Shown piece by piece: positions 1 through 9,852 of a stretch of DNA of 64,000 nucleotides. A model generated the notes under the pieces. It ran no database searches. It was not told where the DNA came from and was given only the letters and a program-made list of their open reading frames with translations. Made by a program: the position numbers and the translations under genes. The stretch is from Pinus tabuliformis. Taxonomy: Eukaryota; Streptophyta; Pinopsida; Pinales; Pinaceae. The number at the start of each line of letters is the position of its first letter. The stretch's first letter is position 1. Where the stretch lies: NCBI GenBank assembly GCA_031772625.1, contig CM062815.1, forward strand, positions 915,770,979-915,834,978, given 5' to 3'.

Positions 1-17
1 CGCAGCATTATAACATA

Positions 18-803
18 GTGGAAGATTTGACCCAATCGCCATCCGCTATGTCGACTCTTGAAGTGCTACAAAATTGTCCAACCCAAAGGCAGGCATTGTT
101 ATCGGAAATTGGTGGGGTTGATCCTAAGGATTCCAATCTTGTATCCTTTGATCACAAGGGATATGATCCTCAGTTACCAGCTCAGCTAGCTTTCCTTATT
201 CAAGTGAAAGCACTCAACAAAACTGTTCACAAAACAATAATTGATGAGGGACCCTCAACATGTATTATGTCGATGAGTTGCTAGAAAGCTTTAGGATCTC
301 CAACCTTGTCGCGATCTTCGATGACATTAAAAGCTTTCGACGGAAGGACTTATACCCCTTACGGTATCCTTAATAACTTGAAAGTTGAACTAGGAGGAAA
401 GACAGTATAAGTTGATGTTGAGGTCATTGATGGAAATCTTGACTATAACATCCTACTGGGTAGACCATGGATTTATGCCATGGCAGCTGTCGTGTCGACT
501 TATTTTAGGAAGATCGCATTCCCGTTTGAAGGAGGGATTAGGATCGTCGACCAACAGAATTTCCTCCCTAACGGTTCACAAGTTACAGGAAGCATTCCCA
601 TGATCCATGAGAGCAACCATTCAATTCAAGATATCGGAGTAGGATTATTGAAAGACCCCACATTGATGGGAACTTTCGCGCTACCACCTCCTATTTATAC
701 AGGAAATGTACCGTTTGTAGCAACCTGCAACATGATATCTTCCAAGAAGGTCAACATGGATCATTCAATGGTTTTGCCCCCAAGCCCTTTAGAAATATTG
801 TAG
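18..803 (+). pseudogene. Retropepsin-like protease domain of the Tat-like relic
   Basis: The retroviral-type aspartic protease would cut the gag-pol polyprotein in the virus-like particle. The active-site segment reads TIIDEGPSTC near 234-263, with Asp present but an unusual D-E-G triad in place of D-T/S-G. The flap and C-terminal part (LDYNILLGRPW near 438-470) is clear. In-frame stops interrupt it at 282 (TGG to TAG when compared with 6160) and 408 (GAA to TAA). It is close to the protease of E1, E4 and E5 up to 'TFALPPP', then diverges, which marks where the pol-less family splits off. Confidence 0.8.
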
Positions 804-809
804 TAATCA

Positions 810-2114
810 ATGTTTCAAGCATGGGAGGCGAACCCAAATCAACGCTCGTCAAGCGTTTGGGTAGATAGGTCTAGAGAATATGGTACCTCATTAGATCCTT
901 GGTCGAAAGTATATGGGACTGACGAAGGAATCTTACAATCAATGATGATTGAGGGGGCACCATGGAATGATCACCACCATCGTTCCCTTCTTCCGGAATA
1001 TGAAGAAGATACTCAAAGTGACCTTTATCACCCTTCAGTATTTGAATTCCTAACATATACTGTAAACACGGTGGATTCCGAGCGAAACCTATCCAATATT
1101 GAAGAGACTATAGCCATAAATATCTCGACTAAAACAGATGTTGTAGAGAATATTTATGTCGGCAAAGGTTGTTCCCCTTCAGAACAGGAAATATATAACG
1201 CTCTTTTTCGCGAATTTAGAGATGTTTTTTCTTGGTCATATGATGAGATGCCAGGCATTGACTCGAGTATCTTTGAACATGAAATTAAAATGTATCCCGA
1301 TGTCAAACCAGTAAGACAACGGCTTCGGCAAGTGCACCCGAAGAAAGCCGCTGCCATTAAGGCGGAAGTTGAAAAACTCCTCCATGCTGGATTCATCTAC
1401 TCGGTTCCTCTAACCGATTGGGTATCGAATATTGTCCCTGTTATGAAAAAACAAGGGACGATTAGAGTGTGTGTTGATTATAGGGATGTAAACCAAGCTT
1501 GTCCGAAGGACAACTACCCTACACCCTTCATCGACCAGATAATTGATGAATGCGCCGGATGTGAAATCTTTTCATTTATGGATGGATTTTCGGGGTATAA
1601 TCAAATAAATATCTACCCACAGGACCAGTCAAAGACTGCATTTATTTGTCCGTGGGGCACATTCGCTTATCGAAAATTACCCTTTGGTTTAAAGAACGCA
1701 CGGGCGATGTTTCAGAGGGCAATGAATTATGCCTTCCATGACATTAAGAACATTGTTCAACCTTATCTCGACGATCTTCTGGCTCATTCGCGAAAGCGGA
1801 CTGATCATCCACAGCATTTAAGAGCGATATTTCTACGTTGCTGACACTACAAGATAAGACTCAATCCACACAAATGTGTGTTTTGTGTCGGTTCTGGTCG
1901 TTTACTTGGCTTTGTAGTCTCTAAGGATGGGATACGTCTCGACCCCTGTAAGGTTCAGGCAATCATTAATTTGCCTCCACCTTCAAATTTGCTTCAGATT
2001 CAGAAACTCCAAGGGAAAGCAAACTTTCTGAGGAGGTTCATTCCGAATTACGCAGAACTTGCTAAGGGTTATACTCGTCTTTTGAAAAAGGATGTACCTT
2101 TTGTCTGGGACTAG
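810..2114 (+). pseudogene. Reverse transcriptase domain of the Tat-like relic
   Basis: This is the polymerase that copies element RNA into DNA in cytoplasmic particles. The first 110 codons are a linker. RT proper starts near 1200 (FRDVFSWSYDEMPGID) and contains VPVMKKQGTIRVCVDYRD, FMDGFSGYNQI, CPWGTFAYRKLPFGLKNA and the catalytic box YLDD at 1764-1775. The thumb part 'LLGFVVSKDGIRLD' lies near 1900-1940. Stops at 1842 and 2112 break it; the first would be CGA to TGA if 'RCRHYKIRLN' was ancestral. All canonical catalytic aspartates are still readable. Confidence 0.9.
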
Positions 2115-2600
2115 GTGGCGCAAGCTTCCTTTGATGCTCTGAAAGATTGTCTAGTAAAAGCATCATTAATGTACGCCCCGGACTATCAAAGAGATTTTAA
2201 CCTGTATCTGGCTGCAGCAGATACGACCATTGCGATGGTTTTAGTTCAAGAAGTCGATGGAATTGAACATCCTATCTATTATTTAAGTAAAAAATTAAAC
2301 GATACAGAAAGTAAATATTCTTATGTGGAAAAACTAGCGCTTGCAGCTGTTCAAGCGATTCAAAGGTTTTGACATTATGTCCTCTTTCGGAAAACTACCA
2401 TCTTGTCAGATTGCAACCCCATGACTTATATACTGTCCCAACAGTTGCTGGGGGGCAAATATTCAAAATGGATAGCGATCCTTCAAGAGTTTGATCTAGA
2501 ATTTATAAAATCCAAATCGAAGAAAGCTCTAGTTTTCGCAGAATTATTATGCGATCTCCCATCGTCATCCAATGATGAAACATCGGAAGAGTCAATCGTG
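2115..2600 (+). pseudogene. RNase H domain of the Tat-like relic
   Basis: RNase H degrades the RNA of the RNA:DNA hybrid during reverse transcription. The start is FNLYLAAADTTIAMVLVQE (2190-2250), followed by YYLSKKLNDTESKYSYVEK and, after a stop at 2370 (probably CGA to TGA before HYVLF), the segment SDCNPMTYIL where other copies would have TDHNP. The final segment SKWIAILQEFDLEF is typical. It lies directly between RT and integrase in the same frame. Confidence 0.82.
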
Positions 2601-2619
2601 GACGAAAGTTTGTTTCTGA

Positions 2620-3842
2620 TATCTGTAAGCGATAAGTGGTATGGAGATATCATTGTTTATCTCCAAGCCCAAAAATTCAGGCCTAACACCTCTTGCTCCG
2701 AACAAAAACGTATACGATACCAAGCAAAAGACTACATGATCGTCGGTGATACACTTTACCGTCGTGGTATCGATACAGTTCTGAGGAGGTGCCTTACCCA
2801 TGAGGAGGCCGAAAAATCCCTGAATGATTGTCATTCAGGCGCGTGTGGGGGGCATCAATCTGGATATGCAACAGCACAAAGAATCTTACGAGCAGGATAC
2901 TTTTGGCCAACCATGTTCAAAGATTATATAACCGCAGTCAGAAGTTGCCATGCTTGTCAAATCTTTGATAGCAAAACCAGACGACCACCCGCACCTTTAC
3001 AGCCGATAGTTGCTGTTGGGCCCTTCGCCAAGTAGGGCATCGATTTCACGCAATGTAACCCCACCTCGACCGAGGGGCATGGGTATATTATAGTCGCTGT
3101 TGACTATTTTACCAAATGGGCCGAGGCGATGCCTACATTGGATAACACTGGTGAAACAGTTGCCCTTTTATTTTTCAATCATGTAGTCGCCAGGTTCGGC
3201 GTACCACAGGCTATAGTTACAGATCATGGGTCACATTTTCACAATCACATGATGGTCGAATTAGCTGCCAAGCTAGGGCTATCTCACGACAGCTCTACCC
3301 CATATTATCCGCAAGCCAACGGACAAGTTGAGGCAATCAACAAGGTCCTGAAACGTATGTTGCAAAGGATGATTGGGGTTCATAAAAGAAGGTGGCACCT
3401 AATCCTGTACTCAGCCTTGTGGGCTTACCGAACGTCGGTAAAGAACGCAACTGGGTTCACACCTTTTCAACTGGTGTATGGCCTGGAAGCAGTATTGCCA
3501 ATCCAGTGCGAAATTTCGTCGCTTAAACTCGCAATCGATCTTCTCCCCATAACTTCAGAAGAAGAGGCTCGTTTCTTGGAATTAATCCACTTGGATGAAA
3601 CCCGTCGTGATGCCGCTTTGGCTAACGAGGCCCATAAGAAACGAGTCAAGGCTCAGTTCGACAAAAATGTCAAACCCCGTGTCTTCTCAGAAGGTGATTT
3701 GGTCTTGCTTTATGACCAAGAATCCGATAAATTGGGAGCAGGAAAATTCAAGTCCTTATGGATGGGCCCCTATATTGTTAAGAGGGTGTTAGCAAAAGGA
3801 GCCTACGAGTTAATGGATAATGACGAAATTCCACTGGCACAA
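2620..3842 (+). pseudogene. Integrase of the Tat-like relic (zinc-binding, DDE core, GPY/F)
   Basis: Integrase would join the cDNA ends to chromosomal DNA. The N-terminal zinc-binding part is DCHSGACGGHQSGY...SCHACQ (2825-2965). The core has GIDF at 3036, VTDHGSHF near 3216-3240 and YYPQANGQVEAIN near 3303-3341; the D-to-E spacing is 35 residues. A GPY/F-like segment 'LWMGPYIVKRVLAKGAYEL' is at 3756-3812. A TGG-to-TAG stop sits at 3033. The frame continues without interruption into family R gag sequence, giving a 397-codon chimera that ends at 4322. Confidence 0.9.
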
Positions 3843-3927
3843 GACTATAATTCCACAAGTATCCACAACAAAAATGTACTGGAGTCCAAGCAAGTACCAA
3901 GAGTCATACACCACGCACTAGTGCCAT
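3843..3927 (+). other. Junction segment between integrase and the gag of E1
   Basis: These 85 bases match neither the other gag copies nor a recognisable integrase tail. From 3928 onward the sequence follows E5 from about 41889 (AGGGACGACGACATGG). No LTR, PPT or PBS lies between the two elements, so the join is most simply an illegitimate recombination point. Confidence 0.6.
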
Positions 3928-6622
3928 CAGGGACGACGACATGGTTAGTTCCTATTTCTTCATCCGGATTATCATCTGGTATTTCTTATGTTGAAACTCA
4001 ACAAATTGATCCAATGTGTCTTCAAAGGCCAATTTACCCTTTAAGTACTGGATTTCCACCGTATGGAGGGCAGTATGCTCTTTCATTGTTCCCTCCTAGA
4101 GAACAACCATATGGGAGTTTACAACAAAGTTCAGGTCAAACTGGAATTACATCCAGCGGTTGGGTACCAATATTGCCTCGACAACCAGGGGTTGTATATT
4201 CAATGCAACCAGTACACCCTGTGTCGGATATTCCCACCACACCTGCTATGGTGAATGCATCGCTAGTACAAGCGCTACATGTTGTATGTCAACCCCAAGT
4301 TTCTCAGGTTGCAATACAATAGCCTCTTGTCTCAACGACTCAATCACAATCTCAGGGTAGTGCCTCCTTATCTGGAGCGACTCAGGCTCAAACAAGTACT
4401 GTGACTCCTCATCTTGGTCAATCATCCAGTATTGGTCAACAGCAAATGGTCCAACAACCAGAGCTGGTTCAATATCAACAACCGCCATTCCAACAATCAT
4501 ATCAAAGACCTGAGCAACAAGTCTTTGTAAGTAATGGGCAACCATGCTATAATGGTTATGCCCATAAACCTTGTCAAAGTTGCCAGCATTATGCTGGTCT
4601 GCAAAGACCCATTGCTCAGGTGATACCATCTTATCCTGGATATGCTTCGCCTAACCTGAACCAACAGTTGCCCTTTGTAGCAACTCTAGAATTACCAGAT
4701 CTAAACCGGCTGACGAATGATCCAATTGCTTATGCTCCTTGGTGGCCAGCGATTCCGCATAAACTTCCGTCAGATATTCCTAAATTTAATGGAAATCCGG
4801 GTGAAGATCCGTCGAATCATGTGATGACATTCCATCTATGGTGTTCATCGAACACCCTGAATGATGATTCGATAAGACTTCGCCTCTTACAGAGGACGTT
4901 AACGGGTCCAGCGGCAAAATGGTACATTGAATTGCCTAAAGCTTCGTTCGACAACTTCAGTACCTTAGCCACAACCTTTTTAACCCATTTTCAATTACCG
5001 ATAAGGTATGAAACGGGAACAGAACTCCTTACCAACTTCAAACAGACGACTGCCACCCACATATCTGATCATATACATGAGTGGCGTCGTCGTCGTAGGA
5101 TGGTGAAAACATATGTTCCCGATCAGCTGTTAGCTGAATGGTTTATAAAGTCCTTACTTCCTGCTATAACGGAAGATGTGGCCAAGGGGGAGTCGTAACA
5201 GAGGAGCAAGTTATCGCTCGTGCACAGTATTTGGAATTAGTTTATACTCAGTCCAGCACGCTCTACGACAAAATACCCGATGGTCCTAGACCGGAATTTT
5301 CAATTCCTACTCCTCCTAAATCAAGCAATGACTCTCACGCCGGCGATGGCGTGATTGGCAAGCACAAAATTTATAGTCAAAATGCAAATGAAGAACTTCT
5401 TGCCTCAGAAGTAAATTCCATGTTGACCGACAAGGGCAAACAACTGAAGCAACCAGGGGGCAAGAAGAAAAATAAAGGGAGAAAAAGGAAACCCCCGACA
5501 GGGTGTCATATATGCGATGAGGATCATTGGACGAAAGATTGTCCACATATAGCTGAAGTTAAGAAACTCTTTAAGAGTTCAAAAACCCCAGCAGTATTGA
5601 CTGATCCGTTTCCCAACCCAGGTCAAAATCTGGTTGCTAATCAAAATGCTTCCCGATCCCAAGTGCTTATGTTGTCTGTCTCGAAGCAGCAAAATGATGC
5701 TTTGACAAGGAATAAAGATTACGGGAATCCAAATCTGTCGAACGACAAGGTTAATGAACGACCTAGTAGTTCAACAACAACTTTGACTGAAGTTGTGCCA
5801 CCCATCGTTCCTGAGCCAATGATAAAGTCGCCAAAGGGAGTAGTACACAAATCGACATTTAATCCTCGTGCCAAAGGAGCACAGAATTATAATATAGTAG
5901 AGGACCTGGCCCAATCGCCGTCCACTATGTCGACACTTGAGGTACCACAAAATTGCCCCTCCCAAGAGCAAGCTTTATTATCAGCAATAGGTGGGATTGG
6001 CCCAATGGATTCCAATCTTGTAGCCTTTGATCATAAAGGATATGACCCTCAGTTACCAGCTCAACTAGCTTTCCTTATTCAAGTGAAAGCCCTCAACAAA
6101 ACTGTTCATCGAACAATTATTGATGAGGGGGCATCTACATGTCTTATGTCGATAAGTTGCTGGAAAGATTTAGGCTCACCACCCTTGTCAAAAACATCAA
6201 CGATGTTAAAAGCATTTGATGGACGATCATACACTCCATACGGGATTTTAAGTAACTTGCAAGTTGAACTGGGGGGCAAAACAGTAGAAGTTGATGTTGA
6301 AGTAATCGACGGAAACCTCGATTACAACATCCTACTGGGAAGGCCCTGGACATACGCCATGGTCGCAGTTGTGTCGACCTACTTCAGGAAGATTGCATTT
6401 CCCTTTCAAGGAAGAATTACAGTCGTCCACCAACAAAATTTCCTCCCCGACAGTTCACAAGTTACGGGAAGCATTCCAATGATCCAGGGAAGCAATCATT
6501 CGCTTCAAAATATCAGAGTAATTTTCCTAAAAGACCCCACTTTAATGGGTACTTTTGCCCTACCGCCTCCGAGTAATCTGGCGGAAATGGCCACAGTGGA
6601 ATATGAAACCTTCCATTTCTAA
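3928..6622 (+). pseudogene. gag-protease polyprotein of E1 (family R), broken
   Basis: Gag would form the particle shell and the fused aspartic protease would process it. The order is a Gln/Pro-rich N-terminal region, a capsid-like core (AYAPWWPAIPHKLPSDIPKF near 4730-4790 to about 5150), a zinc knuckle CHICDEDHWTKDC (5504-5542, CX2CX3HX4C) and protease with IIDEGAST near 6116-6140. It ends NLAEMATVEYETFHF stop. Breaks: CAG to TAG at 4320, and one G missing from a G run at 5186-5190 (five G here, six in E2 and E5), which shifts the frame. After the shift the frame is open to 6622. RT, RNase H and integrase are absent. Confidence 0.9.
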
Positions 6623-6631
6623 TGGATCTAA

Positions 6632-6772
6632 AGTCGAGGATAGTTCCTATCTCATGTCAACCTCGTTAAAAAATGAAAAGTCGAGGATAGTTCCTATCTC
6701 ATGTCAACCTCGTTAAAAAATGAAGAGTCGAGGATAGTTCCTATTTTGTTTCAACCTCATTAAAAAATGAAA
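6632..6772 (+). repeat. Three tandem 47-bp repeats, each a CGAGG/CCTCG hairpin plus TTAAAAAA
   Basis: The unit starts AGTCGAGGATAGTTCC and ends CCTCGTTAAAAAATGA. Stems pair 6635-6639 with 6661-6665, 6682-6686 with 6708-6712, and 6729-6733 with 6755-6759; the third has lost its last pair (CCTCA). Equivalent repeats follow the gag stop in E2 (two), E4 (three) and E5 (three). Confidence 0.9.
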
Positions 6773-7625
6773 CAAATCCCCGAGGTAAACCTTCATTCCA
6801 ATCACCGAATTGAATGCAATGAAGCTTGGGGGGCATGCACCTCGATTTACATTATTATGCTGGGGGCATGCAAACTTATCATCCGAGCAGTTTTAGCACA
6901 TAGTTCATGCTCGTTAAAAAATAAACATAAGATTGAGCAGTGTTTTGGCGCATTCAAGCTCTTTAAAAAATGAACCCAGTACCGGTAAATAACCATTGTG
7001 ATCGTAAATTTATTAGCCATAAAAAGCCTTGGTCGTGTTTTGCACCCGCCACCTCCATTCCATTTGGCCAATCGTTCACCTCCATATGATTGTTTACCTA
7101 TTTTGAGGAACAGCTGCGAAGAGTGATTTCACTTAGCCATCCTTGTGACACTGCCGTGATTGGAAAATTCCAACCTGTACCTGGAATCTGTTGCTATCCC
7201 TGTTTATCACTCGTTCCTCAAAAGACGAGTCTTCTTTGAGCTCTTTTCTACTGACTCGTAAAATATGAAAAGTTTGCCGAGTTTTGGCCTTCCAGCTCGT
7301 TAAAGTGACCGGAAGAGCTATCCCTCCTCTAGATTTTAATCTTTTTGGACCTGAGGGATTATTACACAAAAAGGTCGAGCGCTTGTTTTATTCGACTCGT
7401 TAAAATTATCGAAAATGCATCCCTTCTGCATTGTTTTATACTTTTGCGGACTTAAGGGATTAGATGACGAAAAAGGAATTTTGGAGTTACCTTTCTGTAC
7501 CTTTTCAGACTCTCTAAAAATGAAAAGGACCGAGTTTTCCTTGTCGTTAGACTCGTTAAAATGATTAAATAGCGACAAACTTGTCTTTAGACGAGAACGA
7601 GTTTCCCTATCGCTAGGCTCGTTAA
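6635..7625 (+). repeat. Array of short hairpin modules, consensus CGAGx...x'CTCGTTAAAA (E1 copy)
   Basis: Besides the three 47-bp units, modules are CGAGC/GCTCG at 6884-6913, GAGC/GCTC at 6935-6961, CGAGTC/GACTCG at 7226-7258, CGAG/CTCG at 7278-7299, CGAGC/(A)CTCG at 7376-7399 (GCTCG in other copies), GAGT/ACTC at 7484-7512, CGAGT/ACTCG at 7531-7555 and CGAG/CTCG at 7598-7621. Two A/G-rich stems lie between them: ATCCCTC/GAGGGAT at 7320-7359 and ATCCCTT/AAGGGAT at 7419-7460. Loops are roughly 14-23 nt for the main modules. Nearly every right arm is followed by TTAAA or a one-base variant. Function is unknown. Confidence 0.75.
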
Positions 7626-7671
7626 AACATAGTGATGGGCTTGCTCGAAGGGCAGGTTATAGAACAAGCAT

Positions 7672-8028
7672 ATGTTATCCTCCTCAAGCTTGACAAAAAT
7701 AAAGAGGTACTGGTCAGAAATGACTGGGGAAAAATTGGGAGAACCTCAAAGCTTCAATGGTAGCAAGTCGCTCTTGAACATGACACTTTGTCCTCCATAT
7801 CACATCGGGTTGGGTTGTTTCATTCACTTGTCTCATCACCATGGTCCTCGCCAAACCATCCACATTTGGGGTAATGCTACCGATCCATCACATCAGTGTC
7901 GTTATATGTTCAAGAGATGTTGTTCAGAAAGAATCAACCGCGTCCCATCCACTGCCATACATTATCCTTCATCCACCCATGATCGCCACCCTGAATCATA
8001 TTTCACAGATTGTTTTCACCTCCACTAA
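7672..8028 (+). CDS. 118-codon ORF of unknown function in the E1 3' region
   Basis: It starts at ATG 7672 (MLSSSSLTKIKRYW) and ends FTDCFHLH stop. It is rich in His, Cys, Ser and Arg, with no signal peptide, membrane span or family I recognise. Equal-length copies are open in E2, E4, E5 and E6. A quick comparison of the E1 and E2 copies gives a mix of silent and replacement changes, so strong protein selection is not evident. A second 71-codon frame overlaps and is open in the same copies. It may be a real accessory ORF or a chance ORF inside a structured RNA. Confidence 0.35.
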   Translation: MLSSSSLTKIKRYWSEMTGEKLGEPQSFNGSKSLLNMTLCPPYHIGLGCFIHLSHHHGPRQTIHIWGNATDPSHQCRYMFKRCCSERINRVPSTAIHYPSSTHDRHPESYFTDCFHLH

Positions 8029-8777
8029 AATCATTAGCTCCGTTCCGTGTCAATGATGTGGGATTCATTAAGGCCCTCCTTTGACGGATCGCTTCTTGTC
8101 GACTTCAGCTCATTATCCAAGAAGTTGATCTAGGAACAACCCCCTCAGTACTTTGAAGCTTGCATGCCTCAATGGCAAGTTTCTCACTTCCGGCGACAGG
8201 TATACATCAATGACCTTCGACCAGAAGATTTTGCATGGTGTTCGACGCCAAGTCCTTTATTCACACCACGTGAATTGTACTGCAGTACCTTGAGGGTCAT
8301 TATCATTATCGGTGATTCCTCTCGCGCTTGTTAACGGTTTACAATATTGACCGGTAATCAAGCGAGGTCTTTCCATTTTCGAATTCAGCGCAATTCTCAC
8401 ATGGATCGACTTGTACTTAGAGTGAAGATCGAACGAGTTTGAAGACCCCGGATCTAGTTTCATCCATCTGGGTTGCGATATATATTCAGGAAATATAAAG
8501 ACATTTGATATGTACATTATTACAGCAGATGATCATCCTACTTAAAGGATGATAATTTCAGCAGAGAATTATCAGTCTACCATCAGACGATCCTCTGTTA
8601 TATGTACCAAAATGAATTTATAAAGCTGAGCATAGGAATGCTCACCTCAGCTAGATCATGGAAGCAGAATGAAAAAATAATGTATTGTATTGTATTTTAT
8701 TACAGGTCACCTCTCAGCGATTGAATGAACTTTGGATCCTCCTGATAAAGCATTTCACCCGATAAACGACCTCATAC

Positions 8778-8790
8778 TTTAGGGGGAAAC
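8778..8790 (+). promoter_or_regulatory. Polypurine tract of E1
   Basis: TTTAGGGGGAAAC lies immediately before the LTR start TGTTATAGAC. The G-rich tract is where plus-strand DNA synthesis would be primed. The other copies read TTTAGGGGGCAAC. Confidence 0.8.
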
Positions 8791-9843
8791 TGTTATAGAC
8801 ATTTTTGTGCCTTACAGCATGAAGCATGAAATGTCAATAATCTAAGGGATCCAAAGTCCCTAAACATGTTGTTCCTACCCCTAGAGGAACAAGGTCAGCA
8901 AACCACAGCACTAAATATCAGTTCTCCACCTGAAAACACTCAAAAACAAGCTAATTCTGGATCATGTCAACTGCTCCACTGAGCATCTGCGCTGAATGTC
9001 AACTGCTCCACTCTGTACCTGCGCTGAATGTCAAAAGCAATGAAGGCTACCTACGCTGGGCGAGATTGGCCAAGTGGAACAGTCATTCTGCAAAGTGTCA
9101 AATGCCCAGGAAGCTTCCAAAATGACACTTGGATCAGGGAATTCGCCTTGTGATGAGTAAGAGGATCTAGATCTCCAAGTGGAAGCAAGAAACTCCAAGT
9201 GGACTCAAGAACTGAAGAATAACTGAAGTGGGAGAGGACACTAGTCACCTCCATGCCAAGCTCAAGCTGACTCATCCTTTCTCCAAATCTCCTATATATA
9301 GAGCTCTGTCATGAGGTCTAGGAGGGTTGGAATCTAGTGAATGTAAGGAAGTGTTTTTGGTTTGAGTATAGAACTATTGGATGATTTGCTTGAAGGAGGT
9401 GAAGAGGAGATTTCTTTCTGCTAGGAGGTGTTGCTGGATTGGGCCTCTTATGGTTGTAACACTCTCAGAACTTTACTTCTTCCATTAATAAAGAATTTGA
9501 GGTTCTTCTATATGCATGTGTCTCAATGGTGTATTGATGCTTGTATATTTGATTTATTCTAATCCTTGAATCAATTATGAATGTATGCTCCTTGTAGTTT
9601 CCCTCTCTTGTCATTTTGCAGGATCTTGGTGTAGCTGGGCCAGTGAAAGAGCAAGGAGCTGGGAGCAAGCAGCGAAGAGGGAAGATTGGATCAATCATTA
9701 GCAGAAGATAACGGTTAGTGGATCTCTTCCTCCTCTCTCTTACATCTCATAAAGAAGTAATCTTGAATATCTTTGCATTCGGTTGTTGCTGAGGTACTAT
9801 CACCCTTAGAGTGGGATAGGGTCATTCCGTATTGGATACTTTT
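8791..9843 (+). repeat. LTR L1 (family R), 3' LTR of E1, end truncated
   Basis: It starts TGTTATAGACATTTTTGTGCC and follows the family LTR through GGATACTTTT, then lacks the terminal CCCAACAACA. Nine bases (TTAATGTAT) separate it from L2. A TATATATA box lies in its middle, and an AATAAA signal follows 'CTTCCATT' near 9484. Confidence 0.92.
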
Positions 9844-9852
9844 TTAATGTAT

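Larger units (their letters stand above)
1..3842 (+). mobile_element. Tat-lineage Ty3/gypsy polyprotein relic (protease-RT-RNase H-integrase), LTRs absent
   Basis: One reading frame (codons starting at positions divisible by 3) runs from the window edge to the end of integrase with no frameshift seen, broken only by stops at 282, 408, 801, 804, 1842, 2112, 2370 and 3033. The domain order PR-RT-RH-INT is the Ty3/gypsy order. RT wording such as 'DYRDVNQACPKD' and 'MDGFSGYNQI' is what I associate with the Tat/Ogre branch. The left end lies outside the window. The right end is fused to gag of a family R element without an LTR, so the copy is dead. Lineage is inferred from memory of family motifs. 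Confidence 0.88.
6623..8778 (+). other. 3' non-coding region of E1
   Basis: Between the gag-protease stop and the PPT lie 2.15 kb without pol. They hold the 47-bp repeats, the hairpin array and the 118-codon ORF listed separately. The remainder (8029-8778) contains short AT-rich stretches, a palindrome GATGATCATC and a decayed CAGACGATC(C)TCTG palindrome at about 8584-8597. The same block recurs in E2, E4 and E5, and in part in E3 and E6, so it is a fixed component of the family. Confidence 0.75.

Noticed and set aside
6632-6772. CRISPR-like array (47-bp repeats)
   Set aside because: Units are directly adjacent without spacers, lie in a plant retroelement 3' region and are present in every copy.
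8685-8705. TATTGTATTGTATTTTATT as a microsatellite of interest
   Set aside because: Short, conserved in all copies as part of the family 3' region, without variable copy number beyond one base.
9051-9275. Recurring 74-codon frame (MSQLELGMELTSVLSH) antisense in LTR U3
   Set aside because: Overlaps the TATA box and U3 repeats; a shadow of LTR conservation.
9465-9698. Recurring 77-codon minus-strand frame inside every family R LTR
   Set aside because: It lies antisense over the poly(A) and U5 part of the LTR and recurs only because the LTR recurs. No domain.
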